12,350 nt of DNA from Candidatus Odinarchaeota archaeon (lineage in GTDB: Archaea > Asgardarchaeota > JAGGXT01), in assembly GCA_021162905.1 (NCBI GenBank), contig JAGGXT010000093.1, forward strand, positions 1 to 12,350, given 5' to 3'. A model generated the notes under the pieces. The model did not search any database. It was not told the origin of the DNA and was given only the letters and a program-made list of their open reading frames with translations. Shown piece by piece: positions 5,388-12,350 of the stretch (positions within the stretch are counted from its first letter, which is position 1; each line of letters begins with the position of its first letter). The translations under genes were made by a program, and so were the position numbers.

Positions 5388-6038
5388 CATTACCTTAAAA
5401 ATTATGTCCTTATATTTTCCTCCCCATATAAGACGGAAAGCCTTAGAAAGTGGTTTAATGTTATCACCATAAATAGTTATTGTTAGATAGTATTCTCCAG
5501 GATCTAGATCCTTTAAAGTTCCTGTAGGCAGTCCCATATAAATATCACAAATATGAGTTCTTTGTCCCCATATTTTATATCTTTCTTTTTCAGAGGATTT
5601 GAGTTTTGCTACATCTGCTATATAGATAACATCTAAAAACCATGAAGCTCCTCTGTTAATATCCATTCTTACATCTTGGATATCAGGAATCTTACTATAA
5701 GGTCTTGATGCCCATCTCAAGATTAACGGTACAAATTCCTTAATGGAGTTTCCATTTTTATCTTTAATCTCAACCAATCTGCCTTCAACACCCTTTGCTA
5801 TTTGTTTACCTATATTTTCAACTTTTATACGTATCCAGTAAGATGGAATATTTTGTAAATCTTCAAGTGGAACTTCTTTACAATAAGGCTCTTCTTGTCT
5901 AAACTCAATTCTAATCTTGGGTCTCTTAAGCCAACCTTTAATTACTTCTATATAAAACAATAATACTGCCATACTAAATGTTCCAATTGCTGTAAGTATC
6001 TGAAGAATAAGTGGGATATCGATGCTGGTATTAATCAT
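5382..6038 (-). CDS. Membrane-anchored hypothetical protein, 218 aa
   Basis: The N-terminus has one clear membrane helix at about residues 8-31 (IPLILQILTAIGTFSMAVLL), followed at once by a basic stretch (KGWLKRPKIRIEF). By the positive-inside rule the C-terminal domain faces the cytoplasm. That domain, about 40-218, alternates beta-strand-like segments (YWIRIKVENIGKQIAKGVEG, GEYYLTITIYGDNI), suggesting a beta sandwich. Many archaeal and bacterial proteins share this 'one helix plus RPKIRI... VENIG' layout without a known function. GTGAT lies 5 nt before the start, and the gene begins 13 nt after the AAA ATPase stop, so it is the last gene of the operon. It may tether the ATPase and nuclease-like protein to the membrane; that role is inferred from position only. 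Confidence 0.75.
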   Translation of the reverse strand: MINTSIDIPLILQILTAIGTFSMAVLLFYIEVIKGWLKRPKIRIEFRQEEPYCKEVPLEDLQNIPSYWIRIKVENIGKQIAKGVEGRLVEIKDKNGNSIKEFVPLILRWASRPYSKIPDIQDVRMDINRGASWFLDVIYIADVAKLKSSEKERYKIWGQRTHICDIYMGLPTGTLKDLDPGEYYLTITIYGDNIKPLSKAFRLIWGGKYKDIIFKVMD

Positions 6039-6051
6039 AGCTTATCACATT

Positions 6052-7338
6052 CTACAATTCTACAAAAAATTCTCGAGTAGTGTTATCCACCTCTTGAATT
6101 ACTGATGATATAAGCAAGACTTTCATACTATTTTCACGAAACTCGTCTAAATAGCTAGTAATCTCTAAAATTGCCCCATGGATATGTTCATCTTTAGGAT
6201 TAGCAATTGCATCTAAACCTTTTATATAAATAACGCAGGGTTGAAGGCGTTTTATTTTTTCAAAGAGTTTCCTGATAGAACGCTCCGTTTCACCAAACCA
6301 TCGAGACCTAAACCATGTTGCCCTAGCAACAATATATGGACAGTGAAGGTCATTAGATACGTAATAAGCTATTGTTGAAGCTATTTTATCTGCTTGATGC
6401 CATAACTCTCGCTGAATTAAAATTGATCTAAAGCTTTGATGAGAAATAAATTCTTGCGCTAATCGTTTGATTTTATCAACTATTTCACTTGGAAGCTCAT
6501 TACTTCTATCCTTAGGCTTCTCTAGATAGAATTCTCTTAATGCAGATGGTTTTACTACATTTTTAGCTCTTAATAAATCGTTGTGATTTATTTTTTCTCG
6601 GCCTTTAAGAGCTGCTTGTAATAAAGCTTCGTTTACAAGTTGAAGTAAATCAGCTCCTGTAAACCCAACAGTTTGCTCTGCAATTTCATCAAAGTTTACA
6701 TTTTCATAACGATCTTTTACATAGTTATTTAAAATTATCTTCAGGATCTCTTTCCTTTCATCAACATCTGGTGGATCAAACTCTATTTCTAAATCAAATC
6801 TTCCTGGTCTTCTCAATGCAGGGTCTAAAGCCTCAGGTCTGTTTGTTGAGCCTATAACTATTACATGACCTTTTGATACTTCTCTCTCCAATCCATCCAT
6901 TAAGCTTAAAAGCTGCCCTACTAGCCTGGGTTCTAGTTCTCCTTTTGTTAAATCTCTTCGAGGTGCAAGTGAATCAAGCTCATCTATAAAAATAATGGCA
7001 AGATTTTCCTCTTCTGCCCTTTCCTTTGCTAAGGCAAATACTTGTCTAAGTCTTTGTTCGCTCTTTCCATAATATTGAGAAATTATTTCAGGCCCTCTTA
7101 TTATAATTGGTTCTGAAAGGCCAAGTTTTTTAGCTAAAGTTTTCATGAGTAAAGTTTTTCCTGTTCCAGGAGGACCATAAAATAGCAACCCTCTAGGTGG
7201 CCTCTTACTGGGAAATTTACCATCTCTAAGAGATAGAAGGAGCCCTACAATTTTCTCAAGAAGATCATCCTTGATGTAGACTTCTTGCTGAATTTCTTTT
7301 ACTTTTTCTTTTACTGCTTCTTGAAATTCATTTGGCAT
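6052..7338 (-). CDS. CDC48/p97-like AAA ATPase with a degenerate second AAA domain
   Basis: A 428-aa protein without the CDC48 N-domain. D1 is complete: Walker A GPPGTGKT (55-62), Walker B IIFIDE (115-120), sensor 1 GSTNRPE (163-169), arginine fingers in LRRPGRFD (R177, R180) and GFTGAD (225-230) ahead of a small helical lid. D2 aligns with CDC48 D2 through WFRSRWFGETERSIRKLF (342-359), the usual pore region, but its Walker A position reads IQRELWHQAD (about 308-317) and Walker B reads VIYIKGLD (369-376), losing the Asp-Glu pair. D2 also stops shortly after sensor 1. So D1 should hydrolyse ATP and D2 is probably structural. The family unfolds or remodels proteins as hexamers. The start overlaps the 565-aa gene by 11 nt, with GTGAGGGGAG just upstream. 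Its partner or substrate is presumably encoded in the same operon. Confidence 0.9.
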   Translation of the reverse strand: MPNEFQEAVKEKVKEIQQEVYIKDDLLEKIVGLLLSLRDGKFPSKRPPRGLLFYGPPGTGKTLLMKTLAKKLGLSEPIIIRGPEIISQYYGKSEQRLRQVFALAKERAEEENLAIIFIDELDSLAPRRDLTKGELEPRLVGQLLSLMDGLEREVSKGHVIVIGSTNRPEALDPALRRPGRFDLEIEFDPPDVDERKEILKIILNNYVKDRYENVNFDEIAEQTVGFTGADLLQLVNEALLQAALKGREKINHNDLLRAKNVVKPSALREFYLEKPKDRSNELPSEIVDKIKRLAQEFISHQSFRSILIQRELWHQADKIASTIAYYVSNDLHCPYIVARATWFRSRWFGETERSIRKLFEKIKRLQPCVIYIKGLDAIANPKDEHIHGAILEITSYLDEFRENSMKVLLISSVIQEVDNTTREFFVEL

Positions 7339-9025
7339 TTTCTCCCCTCACAAACTCATCGATACTTATCAAATTCCATTTGAATTTGCCTCTTGACGGT
7401 AAAAGTGTAAGAACTTTGAAATCTATTTTCTTGTCATTATAAAGGATTTTATAAGCTTTTTTCCTTGCTTTCAACTCTTCATAATGAATTATTGCAGAAA
7501 CAGGCTTAAGAACAATCCAAATTGTGGCAGCATTTGAGGCATTTTTGTATTTTTCTACCGTTTCGTCAATTTTCTTTAATGGTTCAAAAGTACCAATTAA
7601 TGTCTCTATTTCTATGTAAATTTCCTCTCCTTCTGGAGAGTAGATTAAATCTGGAATTACATCTTTATCATCAGGAGATTTGAAGTCTGTTTTTTCTTCC
7701 ACCTTTATTTCTTTCTCTAAAATCTCATTTACAAATTTGCAGAGCTCCTCAAAATTGTTTAGTATTCTCTTCCTTCTATTTCTCAGATCATTTAGTAAAT
7801 AAACAAAAGTAGCAACTTTTATAGGATATTGAAGCTTATCAGTAGCATCAGCACCTCTTTTAACGAAAATAGAAAACCTTCTATGTGTGTAATCCAAATA
7901 TCTTTCATATTTTCTTAGATTATTGAAGAATTTGTCCAAAGAACTTACTCCAAGAATTTTAGAGCAGAATGTTTCATACTTTGCATTATCAGGCAGGCAA
8001 GTATAAACACGAAGTCCTTCAAACTTTAGAGCATTCTTAGCCTTATCTAAATCTTTTGGTTTTACTGCTATAACCAAAACTCCAAATTGCTGTAAGAATC
8101 CTGATTCAAGACGTCCTCTAACCATTTTTACAAATTCATCGACTGCAAGGTGCATTTTTCTTGCATCTAAGAATTCAATCTTGTATTCAAAAGTGAATTG
8201 ATCTAAGGAATGTGGATCTAATGAATCGACAATTCCCTCAATTCCTTCCTCAAAAAGTTCAGGTTCTCTGAAAGTTACTCTCGGATGTCTATCTGTAATT
8301 TCACAGAATAACTCTTTTAGGGCATAGATTATTGGAATGTGCCACTCATATTCATCTTCGCCTATTAGAATAACAATTGGTGAATTAAAGCTCTCACTGA
8401 AACTCCTAGGAAATCTTTTGTCACAGTTAATGAATTCTTCAAAAATAGGTAGCTGGATTAGTCCTTCAGAAGATGCGAGAGTTTCTATGCCACTTTCAAT
8501 GTTTGTGGTTGTCAATTCTGTGTCTAGATCTGGATTTTGCTTTAACAGAGTTTTAGATTCCAGTTCTAGATCAAAAGAAGGAATAGAACTCTCAGTTCTT
8601 GTTTTACCCATCTGAATAGCTTTAACAATATTTGTATCAAGAGAGGACGAGAGTCGCTTAATTTCGATAGTAGATAATTTTATGTCAGTAATCTTGAGCG
8701 TTTCTTTGGGAGTAGACACTTGAATCAGATCTGTGACGGGAATTTGAGTTGACTTTATACTCTGCTTACTTAAAGAAGTGTCAAATAAAGGAGGAGTAGT
8801 TCGTTCTATAACAACTTCTTTAACTTCAGTACTTAAAGCTTCAGATTTAGTTGAAAGCGATATCTGTTCAAATGGTATATCGTAAATAGGTAACTCGAAG
8901 TATTGTTGTTCTTCCTTATCTTTTCCAATTAATTTAGAAGTGTCTTTTTGAACCTCTTTTTGATATTCTTCTGTTTCAGTAATTTTAAGTTTCGATACTT
9001 GTCGAAATCTAAATTTTTCCCTCAT
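7328..9025 (-). CDS. 565-aa protein: low-complexity N-terminus, PD-(D/E)xK-like C-terminus
   Basis: Three regions are visible. Residues 1-200 are Ser/Thr/Glu/Lys-rich and probably disordered, with a recurring short motif of the form [IL]-P-x-[FYT]-[DE] at about 45, 79, 95, 148 and 192. Residues about 215-380 form an alpha/beta region (SPIVILIGEDEYEWHI, FGVLVIAVKP) of unknown type. Residues about 385-540 look like a restriction-endonuclease fold: a helix (YPIKVATFVYLLNDL), then IPDLIY (P458, D459), then EEIYIEIETLIG with E472 and E474 where the classic motif has E-x-K. Nuclease activity is plausible but not assured, because the lysine is replaced. GGTGAT (9031-9036, minus strand) precedes ATG 9025 by 5 nt. 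The start overlaps the 414-aa gene by 17 nt and the end overlaps the ATPase gene by 11 nt, so the three should be translated together. Confidence 0.75.
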   Translation of the reverse strand: MREKFRFRQVSKLKITETEEYQKEVQKDTSKLIGKDKEEQQYFELPIYDIPFEQISLSTKSEALSTEVKEVVIERTTPPLFDTSLSKQSIKSTQIPVTDLIQVSTPKETLKITDIKLSTIEIKRLSSSLDTNIVKAIQMGKTRTESSIPSFDLELESKTLLKQNPDLDTELTTTNIESGIETLASSEGLIQLPIFEEFINCDKRFPRSFSESFNSPIVILIGEDEYEWHIPIIYALKELFCEITDRHPRVTFREPELFEEGIEGIVDSLDPHSLDQFTFEYKIEFLDARKMHLAVDEFVKMVRGRLESGFLQQFGVLVIAVKPKDLDKAKNALKFEGLRVYTCLPDNAKYETFCSKILGVSSLDKFFNNLRKYERYLDYTHRRFSIFVKRGADATDKLQYPIKVATFVYLLNDLRNRRKRILNNFEELCKFVNEILEKEIKVEEKTDFKSPDDKDVIPDLIYSPEGEEIYIEIETLIGTFEPLKKIDETVEKYKNASNAATIWIVLKPVSAIIHYEELKARKKAYKILYNDKKIDFKVLTLLPSRGKFKWNLISIDEFVRGENAK

Positions 9026-10253
9026 TTTCTATCACCTTTTCGATCCATTCCTTTGCAAGTGAGTGGAAATTTAGAGTGATCCAAGAAGTAGAGAAACTAA
9101 TGTCTGCAAGACCAATACTTACAATAGGAGAAATTTTTATTAAGAAATCTCGTAACCATATTTTGTTAGGCAGTTCTTTTTTAGGATCTCCAATCTCCAC
9201 AACCCTTCCATTTTTTGTATATAACCAGGAAGTAGCATTTTTAACAACTTTACGTAGGAGAAAAGGGAAAATTGGCTCATAATCTTTCCAGGGTTCAAAA
9301 GTCACGTGAATCTGATCTATAGCCTGTTTGATCAAGTTCTCACGTACTTGTCTAATTATTGGATCCACTTTTTCCAAATAACTTTGTAATTCTAAAAGTC
9401 GCTCAAAGAAAGAGGGGTAGTAATATTTACGAGAACTAGTTCCTCTTTCCCAGATTAAAATAACTTTGTCAGGACTTTTTGTAGGTAAGCTAACCTCTTT
9501 CTGGTCAATCATAGAATAGGCTTTAAGTCCTAAAAAGTCGGCTAGCTTTGTTACTTTATCGATATCACATTCAAGAAACTCCATGAGTACAAGTAATGGT
9601 ATAGTTCTAGCATAGAAAATAAAAGTCATGGATGGGTTACAACCTATTGATAAATCTAATGCTTTCTGTTTGAATTCATTTATTAGATTTATCAATCTTT
9701 CTGGTTTTTCACCTGGTTGTGGAAGTAGAGTATTAGGCTCTATAAGTTCAATAGGCGCATATGGATAAGACTCTTGAATATCTACTTCTGATAACTTAAT
9801 AGCTAATTTATCACAAAATCTTTTAATTAAACTTCTTAACTCATCGACTAAATTTCCAATCGGAATAGAGTTTACCCATGAATTTGGATTTATACTTATC
9901 TTAACGCCATCACCCCAGCTTTCATAGTGTTTTATACTCTCCTCAAAAGATGGAGCATTTTCTGCACATATTCCAAAGTTATCATACATAAATTTTGCAA
10001 AGGATGTGCTGAGATCTTTATTAGATCTTACACCACCATAAATAGCTACTCGGATTTTATTTTTCAATGTTTCATCCTCAATGTCTGCTAAAGAAGGTTT
10101 TCCACAAATTCTTTCACTTTTGAGGAACTCATAAAGTGCGTTTAGAATGTATGCTTGCTTATAAAAAGATACTAGATCCTTTTCTAGGAAAATTCTCCAT
10201 GTCTTTGGTTCCCATACTTTGTTTTCTTTTGCCCATTCTCTAAGAGATGTCAT
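9009..10253 (-). CDS. Hypothetical protein, 414 aa, first intact gene of the operon
   Basis: I do not recognise this protein. It begins MTSLREWAKENKVWEPKTWR and looks soluble and largely helical, with an aromatic-rich segment (SSRKYYYPSFFERLLELQSYL, near residue 285) and a hydrophobic helix (MTFIFYARTIPLLVLMEFLE, near residue 210) that is probably buried because acidic residues follow directly. Its ribosome binding site, GGTGGT (10259-10264, minus strand), lies 5 nt before the start and inside the end of the regulator gene, so translation is coupled to it. The next gene overlaps its 3' end by 17 nt. Tight coupling to a nuclease-like protein and an ATPase suggests a subunit of the same complex. 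No motif assigns a reaction. Confidence 0.7.
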   Translation of the reverse strand: MTSLREWAKENKVWEPKTWRIFLEKDLVSFYKQAYILNALYEFLKSERICGKPSLADIEDETLKNKIRVAIYGGVRSNKDLSTSFAKFMYDNFGICAENAPSFEESIKHYESWGDGVKISINPNSWVNSIPIGNLVDELRSLIKRFCDKLAIKLSEVDIQESYPYAPIELIEPNTLLPQPGEKPERLINLINEFKQKALDLSIGCNPSMTFIFYARTIPLLVLMEFLECDIDKVTKLADFLGLKAYSMIDQKEVSLPTKSPDKVILIWERGTSSRKYYYPSFFERLLELQSYLEKVDPIIRQVRENLIKQAIDQIHVTFEPWKDYEPIFPFLLRKVVKNATSWLYTKNGRVVEIGDPKKELPNKIWLRDFLIKISPIVSIGLADISFSTSWITLNFHSLAKEWIEKVIENEGKI

Positions 10254-10634
10254 TAAACACCACCTTTATTAAAGCTTCTAACTCCTCCTCTTTTTCCTTT
10301 TTTATTTTATTTAACCTAATAATCTCATTCCTTATTTCTTCATATCTCCTCTTAATTTTTTCAAATTTATTAATGATTTTGATTCCTCTTTCAGTAAGTC
10401 TATACTTTATTCTTGCTCTCCCCCCCTCTTCCCGGAATAAATCTTCTTTAACAAGTCTTAATCTCTGAGCCTCTCTTAACCTTGAAAGAATGGTATTAGG
10501 ACTAAGTTTTAGGGCTTCCTCTAATTCATTAAAGGATTCTTCTTATCAGTGGTAGCAACATGCACAGTAATCTCTCTTTCAAATTTAAATCCTTTCAATG
10601 CTTTCTTATACATCTTTTTAACTTCAGCTTTCAT
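10240..10634 (-). pseudogene. Winged-helix transcriptional regulator, frameshifted
   Basis: The C-terminal 100 codons (10542 down to 10240) read ESFNELEEALKLSPNTILSR, a helix-turn-helix recognition region, then a wing (REEGGRARIKYRLTERG) and a coiled coil of about 40 residues (KFEKIKRRYEEIRNEI onward), typical of archaeal ArsR/HxlR-like dimeric regulators. This frame has no start codon: a TAA at 10543-10545 precedes it. Another frame from ATG 10634 reads MKAEVKKMYKKALKGFKFER to VATTDKK and then stops at 10521. A one-base change around 10540-10550 would join them into about 130 aa. ATG 10634 lies 22 nt after a TATA box. As first gene of the operon it would be expected to regulate the downstream genes and itself; with the break that control may be lost, or the break may be a sequencing error. 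The two parts could also be unrelated. Confidence 0.65.
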
Positions 10635-10656
10635 ATTAATGACTGTGTTAAGATTT

Positions 10657-10665
10657 ATTTATATA
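10657..10665 (-). promoter_or_regulatory. Archaeal TATA box for the minus-strand operon
   Basis: On the minus strand the sequence reads TATATAAAT, preceded by CAGAAAA (possible BRE), and ends 22 nt before ATG 10634. No ribosome binding site lies in between, so the first transcript is probably leaderless. The four downstream genes each have their own GGTG-type site or similar, consistent with one long mRNA from 10634 to about 5382. Confidence 0.6.
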
Positions 10666-10837
10666 TTTTCTGTGGCTCTAGACACAATTCACGGAGCAAA
10701 TTTTATTTAACATTTAAGGTACAAAAAATTTATTTTATTGATGAATGAAGTTCCTTTACTCAATTTCAAGGAATATACGTCTATTCATCATCCATAATCC
10801 TTAAGTTTCTTATCTCAAATTATTATTGCTGTAGAAT

Positions 10838-11236
10838 GTGAAGTTGAGCGAAGTTGGAGGTTGTTATTTGTCTTATACATACGTTTACCTTATGGATAAA
10901 TTTTATCCGATAGAGTTTTCTCTTAGTGAAATTGCGGAGCTTTATGATGAAGATCACATGAAAATATTTGAATCAATCAGAGGCTTAATTGAAAATGTAC
11001 TTGAAAGCAAGGTTAAACGTGCGAGGCTTTACAAATCTTTCCTAAGTTATAAGACGGGTACAATTCTAATAGAGTATATGGTTAGTTTCGAAAAGGGGAC
11101 TATAGGTGTCAAAATTATACACGCCCATAACCCGGTGAAAGCAATAGAGAAATATTATGAAGCTGAGAAAAAGGGGAGAGGTATAATCATCGACACTCAT
11201 CTACTTAAGCAGGTTGATCTTTACTTCAAGGGATAA
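10838..11236 (+). CDS. Hypothetical protein, 132 aa (or 114 aa)
   Basis: I do not recognise this protein. The frame runs from GTG 10838 and reads MKLSEVGGCYLSYTYVYLMD, then FYPIEFSLSEIAELYDEDHM. Neither GTG 10838 nor the in-frame ATG at 10892 (giving MDKFYPIEF, 114 aa) has a ribosome binding site, so the start is uncertain. The middle has two beta-like stretches (GTILIEYMVSF, GTIGVKIIHAH) ending in a pair of histidines, then a charged helix (NPVKAIEKYYEAEKKGRG). The small alpha/beta fold resembles no family I can name. It faces away from the minus-strand operon across a 200-nt AT-rich gap and precedes the GmrSD gene by about 195 nt. Confidence 0.55.
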   Translation: MKLSEVGGCYLSYTYVYLMDKFYPIEFSLSEIAELYDEDHMKIFESIRGLIENVLESKVKRARLYKSFLSYKTGTILIEYMVSFEKGTIGVKIIHAHNPVKAIEKYYEAEKKGRGIIIDTHLLKQVDLYFKG

Positions 11237-11430
11237 GGACTTTAACTTTATCTCCGATAAACCTATTAGTTGGTATTTTGATAAGAATTTTAAATTCTAC
11301 ACAATTATAACATTATGTGAATGATTTAATTTACTTCCTTTAATCTCTAAATCAGAAGTTAAACGAATGAAAATTGCGTGAATACTCGTTATCGGAAATC
11401 CCGCAGCCATCTTAAAACGGGGGTGTAAGT
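11237..11430. other. Intergenic region with a repeat copy before GmrSD
   Basis: The first part is AT-rich with no clear signal. GCGTGAATACTCGTT (11376-11390) repeats, with one base missing, the motif at 337-352. The following GTTATCGGAAATC (11388-11400) resembles the post-core sequence of attC site 2 (GTTAAGTGAAATC, 1065-1077). Matching left arms are not visible. The GmrSD ribosome binding site GGGGGTG (11419-11425) closes the region. Confidence 0.35.
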
Positions 11431-12350
11431 ATGGGTAAAAGAATAGAGTCTGATAAAATAATCTTAAATAAACTTTTCGAAGATTTTTGGTTTTTAATCC
11501 CAGAATATCAACGCCCGTATGTATGGACTCCAGATAATGTCAATGATTTATTAGAGGACCTATGGTTTGCTTATGAAAATAACCCTGAAGATGAGTATTT
11601 TGTCGGTTCTTTAGTTTTGAAAAAAGTCGCTAAAAGTTCGTTTGATGAATACGAGGTATTAGATGGTCAACAGAGATTAACAACTTTTGCACTTTTGTTT
11701 ACAATTTTGAAAGAAAAAGCAAAGGATGAGATATTAAAAAGAACTCTATCGGATAGTTTATTTCAGAAAGAAAATCCATATAAAAATATCCCAGAGAGAC
11801 CTAGAATAGTATATGGAATAAGAGGGAACTCAGATAAATTTCTAAGAGAGTTCGTTCAAAGCGGTAATAAAAGGTTGGATGGAAAAGACATATCTGTAAA
11901 AAATATGGTTAACGCGATAGAGACTATAGAAAAATTTTTCGAAAACAAAAACAACATTGAAGATTTTGCAAAATTTTTATTGAATAAAGTAGTATTCATA
12001 TATGTTGCTACCGAAGATCGAGAAGATGCTTTTAGATTATTTACAATTCTTAATAATAGAGGCATCCCATTAACAAATGCAGACATTTTAAAAGCCATAA
12101 ACATTGGAGAAATTGAGAAATCTGGAAATAAAAAACTTGCAGAGGAATATGCTAAAAAATGGGAAGATATACAAAATGAATTGGGAGATGACTTTGACCG
12201 ATTTTTAGGGTTTATTAGAACAATATTGCTTAAGGAAAAAGCGAGAAAAAGCTTGTTAGAAGAATTTGAAGAAAAAATCTATAAAAAAGGAAAATTGGCT
12301 AAAGGAAAAGCAACTATCGACTTACTTGATGAGTATTATGGGATATATAC
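11431..12350 (+). CDS. GmrSD/DUF262 family restriction protein, N-terminal part (runs off the window)
   Basis: About 306 residues are present. The DUF262 (GmrS-like) signatures are clear: IPEYQRPYVW (23-32), DGQQRLTTFALL (78-89) and FTILNNRGIPLTNADILKA (204-222). DUF262 has a ParB/sulfiredoxin-like fold that binds and hydrolyses nucleotides. In full-length GmrSD enzymes a C-terminal DUF1524 HNH nuclease follows, and the two cut modified (glucosylated hydroxymethylcytosine) phage DNA. That C-terminal part would lie beyond 12350, so whether this copy is complete cannot be judged. ATG 11431 is supported by GGGGGTG 5 nt upstream. No frameshift is seen in the visible part. The leader contains the repeat copy at 11376-11390. 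Confidence 0.85.
   Translation, partial: MGKRIESDKIILNKLFEDFWFLIPEYQRPYVWTPDNVNDLLEDLWFAYENNPEDEYFVGSLVLKKVAKSSFDEYEVLDGQQRLTTFALLFTILKEKAKDEILKRTLSDSLFQKENPYKNIPERPRIVYGIRGNSDKFLREFVQSGNKRLDGKDISVKNMVNAIETIEKFFENKNNIEDFAKFLLNKVVFIYVATEDREDAFRLFTILNNRGIPLTNADILKAINIGEIEKSGNKKLAEEYAKKWEDIQNELGDDFDRFLGFIRTILLKEKARKSLLEEFEEKIYKKGKLAKGKATIDLLDEYYGIY

Noticed and set aside
10247..10468. Plus-strand open frame rich in Ser, Phe and Leu
   Set aside because: It is the complement of the regulator's coiled-coil region; the hydrophobic composition is an artefact of reading Lys/Glu codons backwards.
11240..11364. CTTTAAC (11240-11246) and GTTAAAC (11358-11364) as an attC pair before GmrSD
   Set aside because: The left core starts with C, not a purine, the interior is AT-rich, and no inner arms or AACAGG motif are present.
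1..12350. tRNA, rRNA, CRISPR array, insertion sequence or integrase gene
   Set aside because: I looked for cloverleaf-like stretches, regular spaced repeats, transposase motifs and tyrosine-recombinase motifs and saw none that I could support.

Overview
The window looks archaeal. Two promoter sites have the same TATATAAAT box placed 21-22 nt before an ATG, the spacing expected of leaderless archaeal transcripts. Genes inside operons carry GGTG/GGTGAT-type ribosome binding sites 4-6 nt before the start, and one gene is a CDC48-like AAA ATPase. Coding regions are AT-rich. I cannot name a species.

Positions 1 to about 4700 (+ strand) read as a short array of single-gene cassettes separated by GC-rich, foldable sites that fit integron attC sites. 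The three best sites are 460-546, 977-1071 and 2176-2260. Each ends in a GTTRRRY core (GTTAAGT, GTTAAGT, GTTAAAC), and two begin with a perfect RYYYAAC core (ACTTAAC). Each has an inner pair of arms that differs in sequence between copies but stays complementary. The outer sequence of each cassette is complementary to the other end of the same cassette. Cassette 1 holds a frameshifted TIGR04076-family gene with its own archaeal promoter. Cassette 2 holds a 334-aa unknown gene. Cassette 3 holds a frameshifted gene ending in a HEPN domain, and its 3' site is broken. A zinc-ribbon gene and further attC-like remnants follow. A DNA methyltransferase remnant lies upstream. No integrase is visible, so this would be a CALIN-type cluster (attC sites without an integrase) or the interior of a larger integron.

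Positions 4714-10670 lie on the - strand. A regulated operon runs from a promoter near 10660 down to 5382: a frameshifted winged-helix regulator, a 414-aa unknown protein, a 565-aa protein with a low-complexity N-terminus and a PD-(D/E)xK-like C-terminal domain, a CDC48-like ATPase whose second AAA domain is catalytically dead, and a membrane-anchored protein. The genes overlap or nearly touch, and each of the last four has a clear ribosome binding site, so they are probably made together and act as one machine: an ATPase remodeller, a nuclease-like partner and a membrane anchor. I do not recognise this combination as a described system. A separate 188-aa unknown gene (4714-5280) lies downstream.

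Positions 10838-12350 (+ strand) hold a small unknown gene and the N-terminal part of a GmrSD/DUF262 restriction enzyme, which runs off the window. The methyltransferase remnant, HEPN protein, nuclease/ATPase operon and GmrSD together suggest an accessory region with a defence flavour, with several decayed genes.
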